A stretch of DNA of 64,000 nt. Origin: Piper betle. Lineage: Eukaryota; Streptophyta; Magnoliopsida; Piperales; Piperaceae. Positions 38,101 to 50,735 of this stretch are shown in pieces; within the stretch, counting starts at the first letter, position 1; each line of letters begins with the position of its first letter. The stretch is taken from NCBI GenBank assembly GCA_033002965.1, contig JAURVB010014451.1, positions 62,001-126,000 on the forward strand, read 5' to 3'. Both the position numbers and the translations under genes were made by a program. A model generated the notes under the pieces. That model made no database searches, was not told where the DNA came from, and saw nothing but the letters and a program-made list of their open reading frames with translations.

Positions 38101-39431
38101 ATCAAAGTTTAATACTAGGTTATTTGACTCGACTTTAATACTATTTATTCACATAGTTTGGATCAAATAAATCTCTCGAAACTAATAGAGACTTCTATTG
38201 CTCCATATTAAATTCGAAAAGTGAAAATTTTACAAAACTTATGTCAAAGTCATCGGCCTTTCTATAGAAAGTTTAAGTTAGTTTGATAGTTTTGTTTGTG
38301 CGGGGTTTTAAACCGAATTGAGTTATTTAATAGTTTCATTTAATTGAAAGTCAATTTTAATAATAAGATTTCCAATGTAAAGGTGGTAAAATTATAAAAT
38401 ATAAGTTTTTAAGGGCATATATGTTGTAAATATTGAGAATATAAATGTATTAGATAATATTATAGTCACCGTGAATATTTTGTCAAAATAAAATGCTTAT
38501 CAAGTTCAAGAATGGAATTGAATCGGACCAATCATTCTTTAAAGTCCAATTCGAAAAGTTATTATTATTAATGTATGTAAATATTTTTAGCCTTGTATAA
38601 CAAACAAGAAGTTAGGCCGAACCAAGCCAAATATTTTTGCAGGCTAACTAATTTTGACTTGATTACACCCCAATAATTATCAACTTTAGTAACTTTATAA
38701 TTATTTTTAATAATTTTATAATTTTCGTCAATATTTTGTAGATTTTTGCCTTGCGAGATTTAATTGCTGACAATGGGATCTAATGAAGAAGTAGTAAAGT
38801 ACTCTCTAAATTTGGTTGATCATCAAACACCCAAAATATCTTGCATCTATCTTGGGTTCTGCTTCGATCGATCTTGGCATTCATTTCAGAAGCAGTACAC
38901 TAATTCCATCTCGTCAGTTTATGATATGCTTCCAGTTAAAGTCTGTTATTGTTTCTTCCGAATGTTTCCATGACATGCTTCATTTGTTGTGGTTAAAACA
39001 ACAAAATACATTTTCCGAAGTTGGTATTTTTGCCAATTGCTTGATTATTCTTTTTATAATACTCTGCACTAGCTGATCACATTTACATCATATCCGGTGA
39101 GCAACTTTTTTTTTTTTTGGGTCTGATGGGATTCATATTTTTAATACTCTGTGAGATTGGCTTCGATTTCAATGCTATCGAATTGGAACTTTGATGGGCT
39201 GCTGCTGAACATGATCAGAACATATTTCAGCTGTGTGATTATAGAGTATGTCTTACCCTTCCCTTCCCTTATGGTAGGTGGTTGAACACTTTGCATTTGC
39301 TTGCCAACAGCCTTGTATGGCCTTACCATTGACCACAGAGGCATCCCTTTGTAGCTGTTTCAGAGTTTTATTGCAAGATCTGGCTTCAATTCTCCATTCC
39401 AAGGACCTTTTAAGCTTTTGGGGTTGGCCCG
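35191..39431. other. spacer upstream of RGLG, no gene recognised
   Basis: The first few hundred bases should hold the RGLG leader and promoter. An acceptor-like tag at about 35213 on the minus strand hints at a 5' untranslated intron. From about 36.3 kb the sequence is AT-rich, with a diverged direct repeat at 37810-38045 and short frames without domains. A plus-strand frame at 38764-38973 has no recognisable homology. Confidence 0.4.
37810..38045. repeat. weak direct repeat
   Basis: AAGGGCCCAACA, ATTACAAAATTAT and a following GTTRTAAA..GTRYARAGGAA pattern occur at about 37810-37885 and again at about 37963-38045, offset near 152 bp. Divergence is high. Confidence 0.45.
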
Positions 39432-41387
39432 GAGCTGAAAAATTTTCATAAGAAAATATCAAAGGTTCTGCTCAACAACGCTGAAGAGAGAAGCCAAGAA
39501 ATATGCGTGAGCAGTTGGATGGACGATCTTAGAGAGCTATCGTATAACGTGGAGAACCTTTTGGATGAGATGAACATCGTGCGTCTCCAGATGGAGCAGC
39601 GAGTAGGAATACGGAACCAAGCTGGCACTAGTCTTCATGTGGCCAATGAATATAGTTTTTGGGACAACAGAGCTATAGCCCCCAAATGAATACCATAAAA
39701 GAAAAGAATGAGTGGTGCCCGGGCAAGGCTAGATGAGGTTCTGGTGGAGAAGCCGCAAGCAGCAGGGAAAAGTCCAGTAGCATGTATTGCAAGTAGAGTT
39801 GAAGAGGATATTGGTGCCTCCGTGGACGAATCTGATGTCTATGGTCGAGAGAAGGATCAGGATTTTGCAATCAATCAAGCAAGAATAACTGCTCAACAAT
39901 ATCCACAGCAGGAATGGGAGGAGGACCACCTCTGACCCGACTTATTTTTATGATCAAAAGGGTCGAAATTTTTTGATTTGATGTACGAAGTTGGGCGTTA
40001 TCTGATGCATTTGAGAGAGCTTAATGACGCAATTCATGTAGTGAGATCTTTCAATCTACATTTTTCGACCAAGAACGTTTTATGAAAATTCTTTGACCCC
40101 CGAATTTAGAGTATCCTACTTTGAGGCAATTCTTTGGGTTCAATCAGTAATTGATATTTTACTGTCAAAGTGTAATATTGTTTATAGTAGCGGTCTTTAT
40201 GTATGTGTATTAGCAATCGAAATATGGTTGAAAAAAATCTCTATTTAAGGGGGCTTTTCTTACACTTACTCTTCCTGTATGTATGAATTCAATTGACCCA
40301 TAAATGATATATTGGAAGAATTTTTTGGTCTTCCGGTATCAATAAGTTGATTGTTTCACTTTAGTATGTTTTCCAAAAGGGAAAAGATTTCTAGAATGTC
40401 CTAGGGAAATGGTCCAATCATGGCAGCTTCAGAAAGTACGGTAGAAGATAAAAAAATCTTGATTGTGTTGGATGATGCGTGGGAGAGTGTCATTCACTCA
40501 TTGTGCAGAAGGCAATAAAATTCTTGTTACCGTCGTGATAGCAATATTGAAAATAGTATTAGTAACGAGGAGTCCTACGAGTTAAAGACTTTGGGAGATG
40601 AAGATTGTTGGCATATGTTCCAAGGAATAGCTTTCGGAGAAGTGCCAACGAAAATTTGGAAAGATAGGACGGGAATTGTGATGAAATGTAAAGGAGTTCC
40701 TTAGTGAAGGTCATAGGAGCACCCTATGGTTTGCTTCCGCAGACAGGTGGGAGAACGCTCTGAGAAATGAGCTGTGTACAGAAGATGGGGCAGGCGATGA
40801 ACCTTGTCCTGCCTTAAAATTAAGCTCACCAGCTACTTTCCTACGTCCTCTAAGGCGTTGCTTTGGGTACCTTTCTCTTCCCTACTGATTATGAGCCCTA
40901 ACATGAAGTTGTTAGGCTGCGGATTGCAGAAGATTTCATGAGTCTAGTGAGGGGAGGTCATGGGAGGACATCGGACATGAATACTACATGGACTTGCAGA
41001 GAAGGTGCCTCATTCCAAGAGGATGACATGATGCATGATCTTATACATAGCTTAGCATGCTCTGTTTCTGGTAAATTTAGCTATCGCATAGCCAATGGTA
41101 GTAGCTCATGCATCCATGTGGGAAGTGTTCGACATTTGTGCTTCCCTTCTTACAAAGCACCTACCGAACTTGCATTTGTACCTACGAGATTCTGGCAGAA
41201 GTCAATCCCATACAAATATTGTTCTCAGAACCATTCATTTCCACCAGCTCCAGAGATTTTTGCTTCAGTTGATGATCAGTTGGTCAGAACTGGCCACGTG
41301 ATGAGAGAACAAAGCCATTCTGAGCTTGCCCAACACCCAAAATTTCATTATTCAGGTGGAATTCCTACTGTCCCGAAATGTTTCTGA
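39432..41387 (+). pseudogene. decayed CC-NBS-LRR (NLR) resistance gene
   Basis: Domain scraps occur in the right order. The Rx-like coiled coil reads KISKVLLNNAEERSQEICV then SSWMDDLRELSYNVENLLDE (39450-39570). VYGREKD follows (39838-39860). The P-loop is AGMGGGPPLTRL (39909-39945), which lacks the GKTT lysine. Next come FDVRSWALSDAF after a stop (RNBS-A, about 39977-40015), kinase-2 KKILIVLDDAWES (40451-40490), ILVT (about 40520), LKTLGDEDCWHMFQGIAFGE (40580-40640), MKCKGVP before a stop (about 40681-40705), and MMHDLIHSLACSVSG (MHD motif, 41030-41075). Stops, frame changes and no recognisable LRR follow. NLRs are intracellular immune receptors; this copy cannot make one. The damage is far beyond single-base runs, so it is a true pseudogene. 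Confidence 0.85.
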
Positions 41388-43765
41388 GAACGGGAATATG
41401 AACTGTATCGTAATGTGGAATCAAGATTGAGAAGTTTCTTTGAAAGGTGGATGGGAAAAGAAGAGGAGAAAGCAAGCTTTATGCCCCCAAGGCTCTTTTA
41501 AGACGCTCCTAAGATCATAGTAGCTGCTAAAGGAAGTACTGTGGTTGTATTATTCCGTTAGTTATTGTATGTAAATGCTTGCTTCTGCTCTTGCTAGCGA
41601 AATGCTTTCTAATTTTGTTGCATGTCACTCTTCACAGATTATTTGCTCTGATGGTGGTGGTGAAATGTGTATCTTGCAATAACGATTCATGGCTAAGACA
41701 CTGCCTAACTTTTGCCAAACCTCAACCTGGGTTTGTGGTAAAATACTACGAGCTGTGGAATTGTTGAAAGATTTTGCTTGTGTTTAGAACTTCATAGGAG
41801 CGAATCAAGCTTTCTATTTTGCACCAACACAGCAGTTGGGACTTCTACATTTTCATATATAAAGTGAATAACTCATCATCAAACTACGAAAATAAACGAT
41901 AACAAAGGTTTCATTATCAGGGTTCCACCAAATGCAATGGCAAATTTGGTATGTTTATTTCCGAACAAATTGTTAAGCCGCGACGCTCCTGCAATTCACC
42001 AGTTTATTGCGAAGAAATTGTTAAGACTCGCACTTGAAATTCACCAGCGCGTTTGCACAGTCAGACGTTTCATTTCTATCCGTCTTGATCATTTGAACAT
42101 TATAAATCTTATCATTCCAGACAGGCGCAACCAGAGGATATAATGAGGAAGAAGAAGATAAAAACCAATGCCCTTCACTCGACATCCATTAGTAACCATG
42201 TCGTTCTACTCCATAACCATGGAAACAGTACAGAGAAGTTTCAATCTACCAGATTCACCATCTGTGTGAAAGCTTCACTAAATTACCAGACACCCAACAA
42301 TTTTTATGTTTTCAAATGCATGATTGATGAAAGCAGATATCTTTCCTTATTCCTTTAGGATGGCACCACTGCTTTCCATCTTTACAGGCAAGTAACTCGA
42401 GTAGAAGAAAAAAGTATCAAGAGTTCGACAAGATGAATGATGACATACATAAAAGTCATTTCGTATTTTACTATGTGTAAACAAACCATGATAAATGATA
42501 CTTGACACAAGTAACACAACGCAAGAAACCACAACCCCAATTAATGAATCCAGCAGCGTGTTCATTATAGTAAAAAACGAACGCAGCAACAACGTTGCAT
42601 CATTTTAAGCCGGAACAACTAGCAGCAATGCTTACAATTTTATTTTTTATTTTTATCTTTAAATTGCACTTTGATTCTGAGTAAAATCTCCAAATCATTC
42701 ACTGTATCTATCCGTACACCAAAGGATGGCTACCACCACAAAACATTGATCATAGGCATATAAGAATGCACATTGACACAAAGATGGCAAAAACGAGATT
42801 TTCATATGCATATCTAAGAACAGGTACTTCTCAATAATAGTAAAAGGTTTTTTCAACTGCAATGCCAAAATTATTAAACCACGATATATGAACCATGCCA
42901 ATCTGAGAAATGTACACAAAAATGCCCCTTCCACTACCTAAAAGGGATTTCAGATTGCATACTGAGCACCATAGTAACCTTAGTACCCAACGTTAAAGCC
43001 AGTGAAGCCTTTTATGGTAAATTAAAATGGAGAAGCCAAATTGAGCATCATCTTCAAAACTGAAATGGTTCACACAAATCGTCAAGAGATTTATCTCGAG
43101 GATAATGAAACCTAAATTTCATAGCATACATGATCAAAGGAAAATCAATAAGTAACTCATGACAGCACTAAGAGACACAATTTTCAAGATGACAACATTT
43201 TACTCAGATCAACAGTTAGAGATGAGTCAATACACGAGAAAAAAACATGTTAGCCATATGAAGCATTAAAAACAGATGATCTGTAAAAATTAGCACTATG
43301 AAAGCATAAGCGAGCAATCAAACATAATGCACCAACCAGCCTAAACACAGTCGTTAAGTACTAGGCCATATTAGCGCTGTAACAGTTAAACCATCTGAAC
43401 TCTTTCAATGACTTTTCTTTATCCTACAGTTTGAGTAAAAGAATAAAATTCGACTATGATATTGCAAAATGCCTTCTCTGTAGCTTAACATACCACAATC
43501 AATATGCACTCCTCACCTATAATCAAGACAAGACGCCCTTGGGAAACATATGCACAAGCCTCAAAACATAAGATAGAATGGCCTATACAACATCTGCATC
43601 CTTGATATTTCTACTGTACATCCCAAAGTAATCTACAAGGAGATTGCAAATTGCATTTTTCTGTAGGATAACACACACCACAATCAATATGCATGCCTCA
43701 CATAAATCAAGATAAGATTTTCTTGGGCACCACATCCCAAGCCACAAGCATCAAAATATTAAAAG
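41388..43765. other. spacer, no gene recognised
   Basis: Moderately AT-rich sequence shows only short frames. Toward the right end, phrases such as CACCACAATCAATATGCA and GATATTTCTACTGTAC recur (about 43490, 43606, 43677, 43776, 43840). They are outlying copies of the repeated 3' flank of the phosphodiesterase gene. Confidence 0.4.
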
Positions 43766-43769
43766 TCTG

Positions 43770-44205
43770 CATCCTGATATTTCTACTGTACTTCGCAAAA
43801 CAATCTTCCATAAAAAAGTACCAGTTTAAGCCAACCAGGATATTTCTACTATACTTCTCCAAAACAATCTTCCATAAAATAGTACCAGTTTAAGCTAACC
43901 AGGAATTCTGATACACTCCAAGCTTCTTCAAGTCAGACACGAAATTCAACAAAGTCCGAGAACCACAATTTAATTACCAAACTATTGTAAGTGTTCAATC
44001 AAGTATCAAATTCATTCCATTACAAACACTAATCAATAAAAACACCACAACCACAATTAATAACCACCCAATTATGAGATTTGAAGCTATAATTGCTACT
44101 AATAAAACCAAAATAGGATAAGACAAAGGAGAAGGCTCCAGGCCCTTTCTACCTCAATATTCAACAACACTCGCAAGTGGGAACAAGAACCACTCCCACG
44201 CTGCC
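43770..44205 (-). pseudogene. duplicated 3' end of the 2H phosphodiesterase gene
   Basis: The segment matches 44385-44820 with about 610-616 bp offset: GATATTTCTACTGT, ACTTCAAGTCAG, TTATTGTAAG.GTTCAATCAA, CATTCCATT.CAAACACTAATCA and CTACCTCA. Read on the minus strand at 44205-44155 it still encodes WEWFLFPLASVVEY then a stop, aligning with RERFSFPLGSVVHG of the intact gene. Only the last codons and the 3' flank were copied. The copy is AT-shifted relative to its GC-rich parent. Confidence 0.8.
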
Positions 44206-44763
44206 AACTGCTTCTATAGGTTAATTAAAACTCTTAACAACCTATGCTTTGTTGCTACGAGCCTCGGGGAGATTTCAAATCCTTGAGGTTGTGCCAGTGT
44301 TTTCATCAGTGAATGAATTTGGAGATTTTACTCAAGCAATCAAAATTTCAATCATCAATTGTTCCAGCTTAACAAAGTAGCGTGCATCCTTGATATTTCT
44401 ACTGTTCATTCCAAAATAATCTTCCATACCAAAAAATATGCATCAATTTGATTGAATTAACCAGGGATTGTGATATTCCAACACAACACAAACACTTCAA
44501 ACTACTTCAAGTCAGTTCCAAAGTTCAACACATTCCAATTCTTCTCATGAACCATGATTCAATTCCCAAATTATTGTAAGCGTTCAATCAAACATACATT
44601 ACACCCATTCCATTGCAAACACTAATCAGTAAAAACACAACAACCACAACTAATAACCACTCAATAATCAGAAACTTATGAAACTACAAATTGCTACATA
44701 TAAACCCCAAAAGAGTAAGAAGAAGAAGGACAAGAATAAGAAGGTCCAGGAGGGCCTTCTACC

Positions 44764-45398
44764 TCAGCCATGGACGACACTCCCGAGCGGGAACGAGAAC
44801 CGCTCCCTCGCTGGCGAGTACTCCACCAGCCCGATATCCATGGCATACCCGCCGACCGGCAGCTTCATATCCCTGAGCACCGAGAAGGCCTCGGCCATCC
44901 TCCCGCGGGGCACCTCCTGCGCCACGGCGCAGCTGGGGAGCCACGAGTCCGGCCGGAACTCCTCCGCGGCCTCCACCCCCTCCTTCCGGAGCAGGTCGCA
45001 GAGCTGGGCGTGTAGCAGCAGGAGGGCCGAGGTGGGGGTGGGGGAGAGGAAGAGAGATCCGGCGAGGGCGCCGACGGCGGCGAAGGTCGAGGGAGTGGGT
45101 CGTGCTTGGCGGCGAAGGTCTTGAGCGGGTGGAGGAGCTTGGCCGGGTCGAGGGCCGGGGAGGAGAGGAGGGTGAGGTGGGGGCGGGACTCCATGTCGAT
45201 AAGCTGCGTGCTGATCTGACGCCGGGCGAGGGCGTTCCAGGCCTTGAGCACCTGGTTCTCGAGGGCCGGGTCGAAGTAGAGCTCGATGGAGTAGCCCACC
45301 TGCGGAGTCATGGCCGGGGAGCTCGGGCGGAGGTTCAATGGCGGGTGTGGGTGGGGTTTAGAGGGGAAAGGTGGGAGCTTGGTGGTGATGGCGGCCAT
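44764..45398 (-). CDS. 2H phosphoesterase (RNA ligase/cyclic phosphodiesterase-like), one frame break
   Basis: This single GC-rich exon gives about 211 aa if the frame is rejoined. ATG 45398 (MAAITTKLPPF) is the first in-frame ATG. The conserved domain begins around YSIELYFDPALENQVLKAWN, so Met30 (MTPQVGYS) is an alternative start and residues 1-30 may be a targeting extension. The first HxT motif is RPHLTLLSS (H74). The second motif position reads DSWLPSCAVAQEV, where the family usually has His in HCxVA, so a catalytic histidine may be missing. The end is GYAMDIGLVEYSPARERF then SFPLGSVVHG. The frame breaks near G 45091-45093 (three, four needed), joining FAAKHDPLP to STFAAVGALAGSLFLS. The family acts on 2',3'-cyclic or 2'-5' RNA ends; the substrate here is unknown. 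Confidence 0.82.
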
Positions 45399-45489
45399 GG
45401 CGGTGGGGGTGGTGGTGGCGGAGAAGGGAGCGGAAGGGGGAAGGTTAGGCCTATTGAGCTTCTTAATCACCACTTTTTGTTATGACAAA

Positions 45490-46400
45490 TTTGCGATTAA
45501 TTAATGGCTAATTTGATTATTGATACCATTAGTACTCATTATTCACCCACGATTTATTATATTATATACAACTAATTGTAATGGCACAATCGTAATTTTG
45601 AATATCACATTATAGCCTATTTAAATCTAATATGATTTGGATATTAATATTATTTTATGTTTTTTTTCTCAAAGAGAAATTAGTATTCATAACCCGATTA
45701 TTCTTGTTAAAAATTTTAAATAAAAATATTTTCTATGTATATTAAAATAGATAACTTTATGAAAAAAGTTCTCGAATCCAATATTTACGATTCAGGGACT
45801 GTTATCTTTTTTTATGATTTTAGGGGAATAAATTTGAAAATAACAGTTTTACCCTCCATTTTGGATCAGAATGATTTTACAAACCATAATTAAGGATTAA
45901 GGGCCAGGTTGGTTTTAGAAATTTATTACCCTCAAATCACGAATATTAATAAAATTCCCTAAAATCATAAATTTTAGATAACAACACTCTTTTTTTGTAC
46001 ATTTCTCATTAAAATATGTTATTTATTATTTTTGGTTTAGAGTTTATTTATGATAGAAAACCCAGGCTCTTAAAGTTGGTCTCAGAGCCGAGCTATCAAA
46101 ATATTGAGTTATACTGATATATTTATACGACTTGATTTAATGTCTTTGAGTTCACTATTCCATAAAATATAGATTAATAGAATGACTAATTTACAGAAAA
46201 TACACAAATTATTATTCCATAAAAAATAAATTAATAAGATGACTAATTTACAGAGAAGATACAAGTTTTGTTTTGTGCAGTTGATATCAAGATAATTTCA
46301 ACAACAATAAGATATTTTTAGTGTAAGGAGACGTTTAATTGGAGAATTTTCTGAGTAGAATATCTTAAACAGTCACATTTTGGGATGTATAGTTAGTTAA
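45490..46400. other. AT-rich spacer
   Basis: No gene is recognised. It holds the upstream region of the phosphodiesterase gene and short repeated words such as TTACAGA(A/G)AA(T/G)ATACA near 46190 and 46250 (TCCATAAAATATAGATTAATA against TCCATAAAAAATAAATTAATA), a small diverged direct repeat. Confidence 0.35.
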
Positions 46401-48869
46401 ATAAAATGGGCAATTAAGCGATGAATTATATGAATTACAATTGTATAAATTAGATTTATATAATTTAAAGAGAATGAACTCTAATCTTTCTAATAATAGT
46501 GTCAGTAAGATAAGGGTTGTCACATGTGTGAGTTGTAATAGTTAACATTATCATTCTAAATATATTATAAGGATCTAGAATTTCATGAAGATATATCTCA
46601 TGTTGGGAAACCTCAAAAGAATTCTTGACATCGATGGTAAGGTTATAGGGGTAATAATTTCTCAAAAGACAAAAAACTATTTGAAGTTAGAAGTGATTGA
46701 TAACGAAAGATAGTTAAAGGTATTCTATCTAAGAGGTTGGAGTTTTTAATATTTACGAGATCTTATACAGCGATGGATAAATTTTGAGGGGAGATTTCTT
46801 TTAACGGTGGTAGAGTGTAATACCCGATAATTTTAATGTTTTTGGAGTATTGGACAGATTAGACATCAATTTCGAAATTTCATATCTCTTAGATTTCATA
46901 TCCAAAAATTATGAAATTTTAGGAGAATAAAGCAGACATCCCAAAGTTTTGAATACGAAAGGAATCACATCAATCAAAGTTTTACTCTTTGAATTATGAT
47001 TTTTACAAGTCGATAGATAAACCAAAAAAATAAAAAATGTGGTATTTGGATAAAATATTTTTTTTGGACAAATGATCTTGATCAAACTTATGGTTAATTC
47101 GAAATAATAAAGTTATAGAACATGAAGTATATATTTTCTTAATAGAAATAGGACATTAAAGAATTCGTTTACAAAGGTTTGGTTGGTCTAAATAAAGAAA
47201 CAAGGTAATAAGTACACAAACAAATGGGAAAAAACTATGGTGAACATGTTAGGTGTGATTAAATGTGAATCAAGTCTATCACCAACAAGTTGTCCATTAG
47301 GATAAAATTAAAATTAACACGAGGCTAAATACTTACCGTTAACTGATAGGTTAATTTAAGTGGAGTCAAATATGTTCTTAGTGATCTGATACCTAAATTG
47401 TACCCACAGGTCAATTTCAGTCAAAGACACGATATATGGTCATCTTAAAAGAGGTATTCTAGATCGTCTAAGATTTGTTATGAATTTTAGTTATTTAGTT
47501 AGTCAACAACTTAATAAACAAGTAGTAGCTCCTTACTATTTTCTCTTATGTGGGTATGTAAGGGCATAAGAGAGGCTCCCTCTCTTATTCCATGTTGTTT
47601 GTCTCCTCTCTCTTGGCTGCGACGTCCAAACCCTCCATCTTCTCCCATCTTCCTTGGTTACTTTGTGGAGAAAATGCCTTCTAACCCTTCTTCGTTCGAG
47701 TTTTGGGGATTTTAGATTTATTTTTTGCCGGTTCTTTAAGGATGAACATTAAGACTTTAGTTCTAGGTGAAATCAAGAAGGTTAAAGGTTGATAATAGAA
47801 ACCTAGACAGTAGTTTCATATAGATTATGCATATATATCATTAATTATATTGTCAGGTGAGTTGTGTGAAAGATTTATGCATTAATCACATAAAAAGTTT
47901 ACGTTTAATGCTAGTTTCATGGTAAAATATAATGAATTCATGATAATATATTAGAATTATGAAGAAGATTATGAATTCTTAATATAAATTAAGTTTAAAG
48001 TTATATTCTAATATTTAGATATACGTTGAATAAAAATTATGAAGAAAGTTAATATTTTCATGTTTAATCAAAAAGTTGATTGTTTCTATTCTTAGATTAT
48101 TTAAATTATATCAGAAACATGACTCAAAATTGATGGGTAAATTAAGAAGAGGGTAATATGTTAACATTTAGAGAAATCATATGAATTAGATCTTGTAGAT
48201 ATGAAAATAGGAATTCCACCACAATAAAAATCATCTAAGTTAGAGTTATATATTGGATGTTATGACTAATTTACTTTAGGGTTAAATTATCTAATTTTGG
48301 ATCCGAGTCTTAATTTACTTAGGACCTATAATTGTTTACTAAAACACATATTAAACATGTCCAAGTGCGTCATAAATCTTACAACAATGTTATAAGAAAA
48401 AGAAATGCTTTATTTATATTTATTATAGACATGTTTGTGATTGGTCATCATTAAATTATTAATTAAATTAGTTAATAATAAAAGATATTAATTATGTGTT
48501 ATAATGATATGATTGAACTAAATAATTAATACCATCATGTTATAAGAGGCCTATGACATATGTGGTGTAAAATATGACTGATTTATCATAATAATGCATG
48601 AGTAATGTCTAAGGAGTAGTTTATATTCATTCTAATTATAAATATTTATATGATGCAATTATATTGATCTTGATGTGAGTAAGAATGAATGAATGACTAT
48701 GAAAGTATGAATGAAGTATGGATTGAATTATATTTTCTTATGATTATGGTGTACACTTATTTTATTAATGTATATCTATTCGGGTGCGGGATCGCCACCA
48801 TCATGAATTATGTCTTTGCCTTGGGTTGAGTGAGTGGGTCGGTGGGACCAAAGGCGCCCTTGTCCCACA

Positions 48870-50735
48870 AAGAAATTGTGTGAGCTAAATAAAACATTGC
48901 TAGCCAGGAAAAACACAGAAAATTTTTACATGGTTCCTTAGGGTTCAATTAGAATTACTAAGTCAGTCCATAGTGAGATTGGTAATTACAATCTACTATT
49001 TCTTTTTAATTTTACACTTTACACAAAATAGTAAATTTTGCCGCCTTTAAATAAATTCACCTTTGATAGCTTCGACTCCAATGCCCTGGTTTGCCTTCTT
49101 CTGATTTCCAAATCTTTAAAATAATCACACCATTGTGTCCGGAGTATCCCAAAATGATGGAGTAGCAAGTTTTGCCTTGATCCGAAATATAGAAGGCTTT
49201 CAAATTATTTCAGAAGTGTCAATGGACTGAACCGAGCCAATTTGGGTTGGTTCAAACTAGGAAAATGTTGGGCCAGGCCAGGTGGAGTATCGAGCTAAAA
49301 TTTCTATCTAGGTGCGCCAAGCTGCAGGTGGGCACACAATGCGCTAGATGGGGGTGTACCCAGGATGCAGAAGATGTTGGGTGCGTCGGGTTGCAAGTGA
49401 CGCATGTTGTGCCTGCTCGAATCTGGTCGTGGATGCGGTGCAGGTTTGTCGGGTAGCTTCTCAGGTCACAGACATGACTAACATGTGGACACGATCAATA
49501 GAAAAAAGTGCATGACCAACTTGACTTTGAGGCTTCGACAACGGTAGCAAGGGGAGATCACCCAGATGGGTAGATCACGGATTGATAAAGCTTTTGGAGA
49601 TGATACCTTGGTAGGAAGTGGCTGTGGACGACGGCAACAAAGCAAAAAAGTTCATGTGGTGGCCGTGATCGGCCGAGCTCTATCGCCTTTTTTGGCGATG
49701 ATGGTGGCTCAATGTGGTGTTTCTTGAGTTGATTTTGTAGCCGGTGATAAGAATGACCGATTGGAGGCGGTGGCTTGTCCTACGGTGGCGGTGATTGGCT
49801 GGACGGAGTCCATGAAGTTGGCCGCTTGCTGTTATCGCGCTACTCCAATGGGCCTCTTTTGGGCTGTTTTCGGCGACAACGTCGACAAACTTTTGCGAGA
49901 CTCCACCCAGATCTGGATATTGCTTTGCTGGATTCACGTTGGACACCAATGTGAGGTTGGGAATTGCTGATGTTGGTCGAAAAATAGTCGCAAAATCAAC
50001 TCTATGCGGCAGCTTTCTGCTTCAATCTCCTCTATTTTCTACTTCTCTGGTCAGCTACTTCTTGATTTTTTCAGCGACAGCAGCAACGAACTCTGGCAAG
50101 ACTCCACCTAAAACTAAAGATCGCTTCTCTGGCTTCACTTTGGACACCAAGGTGGGTTGGGAAAGGCCGGCGTTGGTTGTAAAATAGTCGTGAAATCAAC
50201 TCTCCGCGGTTGTTTTCAACCCCTGTTTTCTCCTCTATTTTTACCCGCCAAAGAGAAAACTCACTTTTCAGGTAGATCTATTGCGACGAAATGGTGATGA
50301 ACAATTTGACTCTAAGATAATCTCAAACAGTGATGGTGATCAGCAAGCGACAACACGTTGGTAGATGATAGTCTCTGCAACTCCTCAAAAGCTTTCTAGG
50401 AGGTGGGCGACGGGCAGGGAAGGTGGTCCGTCTTTCGGTAACAACAATGGGTTAGGGGGGTCATTGGAAAGGTTCTCTGGTGAGGGGCTTCTCCCCTTTC
50501 TTCTTCCTTCGTGCTTCTTTTTTTGTCTCTTTTTTCTTTCAACGTAGAAGCCCCTCCTTTCTTTTTGTTAATGTCACGCTTTTATAGAACTCCCAACACG
50601 TGTACATTTCCTGATCACAGTCATTGAATCCTCACCTGTCCAACCATTTTTTATTCTTCATTTTAAGTCCCCAAAATCCTCACAAGCCCTTCATATCCTC
50701 TCATTCTTCTTATTTTCTTTATTGGATTTTGGAAC
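48870..50735. mobile_element. possible nested insertion, GC-richer
   Basis: Composition rises sharply from AT-rich to near-balanced between about 49060 and 50560 and falls again afterwards. The left part (TTTTTACATGGTTCCTTAGG) resembles the TTACGTGGTTC motif of many plant LTRs. Frames inside (for example 49680-49949 minus and 49247-49456 plus) have no recognisable domain. It may be a separate element inserted in the older LTR. Borders are approximate. Confidence 0.35.
49872..50251 (+). repeat. degenerate tandem duplication, period about 200 bp
   Basis: The two halves share GCGACA.C, GCGAGACTCCACC / GCAAGACTCCACC, TTGGACACCAA, GTGAGGTTGGGAATTGCTGA / GTGGGTTGGGAAAGGCCGG, AAAATAGTCG.(A/G)AAATCAACTCT, CGG and TCTCCTCTATTTT. 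The copies lie at about 49872-50041 and 50073-50251. Confidence 0.75.

Noticed and set aside
15066..41387. A functional guard pair: CRCK-type kinase and NLR in one window
   Set aside because: CRCK3 is guarded by the NLR SUMM2 in Arabidopsis, but the NLR here is a relic 20 kb away, with five intervening loci and no sign it belongs to the SUMM2 subfamily.
39432..41387. Treating the NLR as one more homopolymer-error gene
   Set aside because: It has lost the P-loop, carries in-frame stops and has no LRR region, so single-base corrections would not restore it.
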